Made by a program: the position numbers and the translations under genes. From Demequina sediminicola (GTDB lineage: Bacteria > Actinomycetota > Actinomycetes > Actinomycetales > Demequinaceae), in assembly GCF_000975055.1 (NCBI RefSeq), contig NZ_BBRB01000005.1:173735-237734 (forward strand): a DNA stretch of 64,000 nt, given 5' to 3'. The stretch's first letter is position 1. Each line of letters begins with the position of its first letter. The notes under the pieces were generated by a model. It searched no databases. It had not been told where the DNA came from and saw only the letters and a program-made list of their open reading frames with translations. Shown in pieces: positions 63,971 through 64,000 of the stretch.

Positions 63971-63999
63971 AAAGGCCGCCCCGAGTCGGGGCGGCCTTT
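63971..63999. terminator. Strong hairpin terminator at the right edge
   Basis: 12-bp perfect stem AAAGGCCGCCCC / GGGGCGGCCTTT with a 5-nt loop. On the minus strand it exits into TTTCTCTATTTC, so it probably ends a gene lying beyond the window. Confidence 0.8.
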
Positions 64000-64000
64000 C

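Noticed and set aside
1..64000. CRISPR arrays, rRNA genes, integrases or prophage genes
   Set aside because: No regularly spaced repeats, rRNA sequence or phage-type genes were seen; the only mobile element found is the IS481-family copy.

Overview
This window is ordinary-to-accessory chromosome from an actinomycete (Actinomycetota; probably Micrococcales or Actinomycetales, genus not resolvable from the sequence alone). The evidence is the high G+C with actinobacterial codon use, a pupylation locus (pup, dop, pafA, mpa), a sufR-led SUF operon, an imuA'-imuB-dnaE2 mutasome under a perfect actinobacterial LexA box, a mabA/inhA-like fabG-fabI pair, recN-steA-steB, DUF5703 and PAC2 proteins, and GlgA/GlgC glycogen enzymes.

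Layout. 1-13.4 kb (minus strand, read right to left): a CBS-domain site-2 protease, tRNA m1A58 methyltransferase, Mpa/ARC ATPase, Dop, Pup (59 aa), PafA, a tandem-FKBP lipoprotein, hisF, a heterodimeric ABC exporter, hisI and the start of trpE. No proteasome core genes (prcBA) lie in this locus. 13.4-20 kb: RecB-like nuclease, HAD phosphatase, PAC2 protein, UppP, aldo/keto reductase, two small conserved proteins, M20 peptidase and a tiny membrane protein. 20.2 kb: tRNA-Leu(GAG) with a perfect terminator hairpin. 20.5-26.4 kb: LexA-controlled mutasome operon. 26.4-29.1 kb: accessory patch with a P-loop kinase gene cut by an IS481-family element and a PIN-like protein of unknown role. 29.1-35.6 kb: SpoU methyltransferase, SPFH/NfeD pair, orphan ABC ATPase, divergent glgA and glgC, serB. 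35.6-44.7 kb: PPOX protein, SixA-like phosphatase, fabI, fabG, SURF1, ABC-F, bioYMN and an APC antiporter. 44.9-51.4 kb: sufR-B-D-ferredoxin-C-S-U-T operon. 51.6-53.2 kb: heme A synthase and a TetR regulator. 53.3-64 kb (minus): a long run of RG-rich TPR protein, HAD-IIA phosphatase, small protein, tlyA, NAD kinase, recN, steA, steB-like, pyrG and a NUDIX hydrolase.

Two themes stand out. First, about twenty genes with real intergenic space upstream carry a TAnnnT hexamer (mostly TAGnnT) ending 6-8 nt before the start codon, the signature of leaderless transcripts; in two cases the TAG stop codon of the preceding gene is itself the first half of this -10 box. Second, the pup-pafA junction is abnormal. 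The reading frame encoding the conserved PafA N-terminus (RRIFGLETEFG) has no ATG, GTG or TTG before codon GTG at 7925, which lies about 34 codons inside the protein. The end of pup carries a heptamer A AAG GGT whose -1 shift leads exactly into the pafA frame. Non-AUG initiation, programmed frameshifting and a one-base assembly error are the competing explanations.
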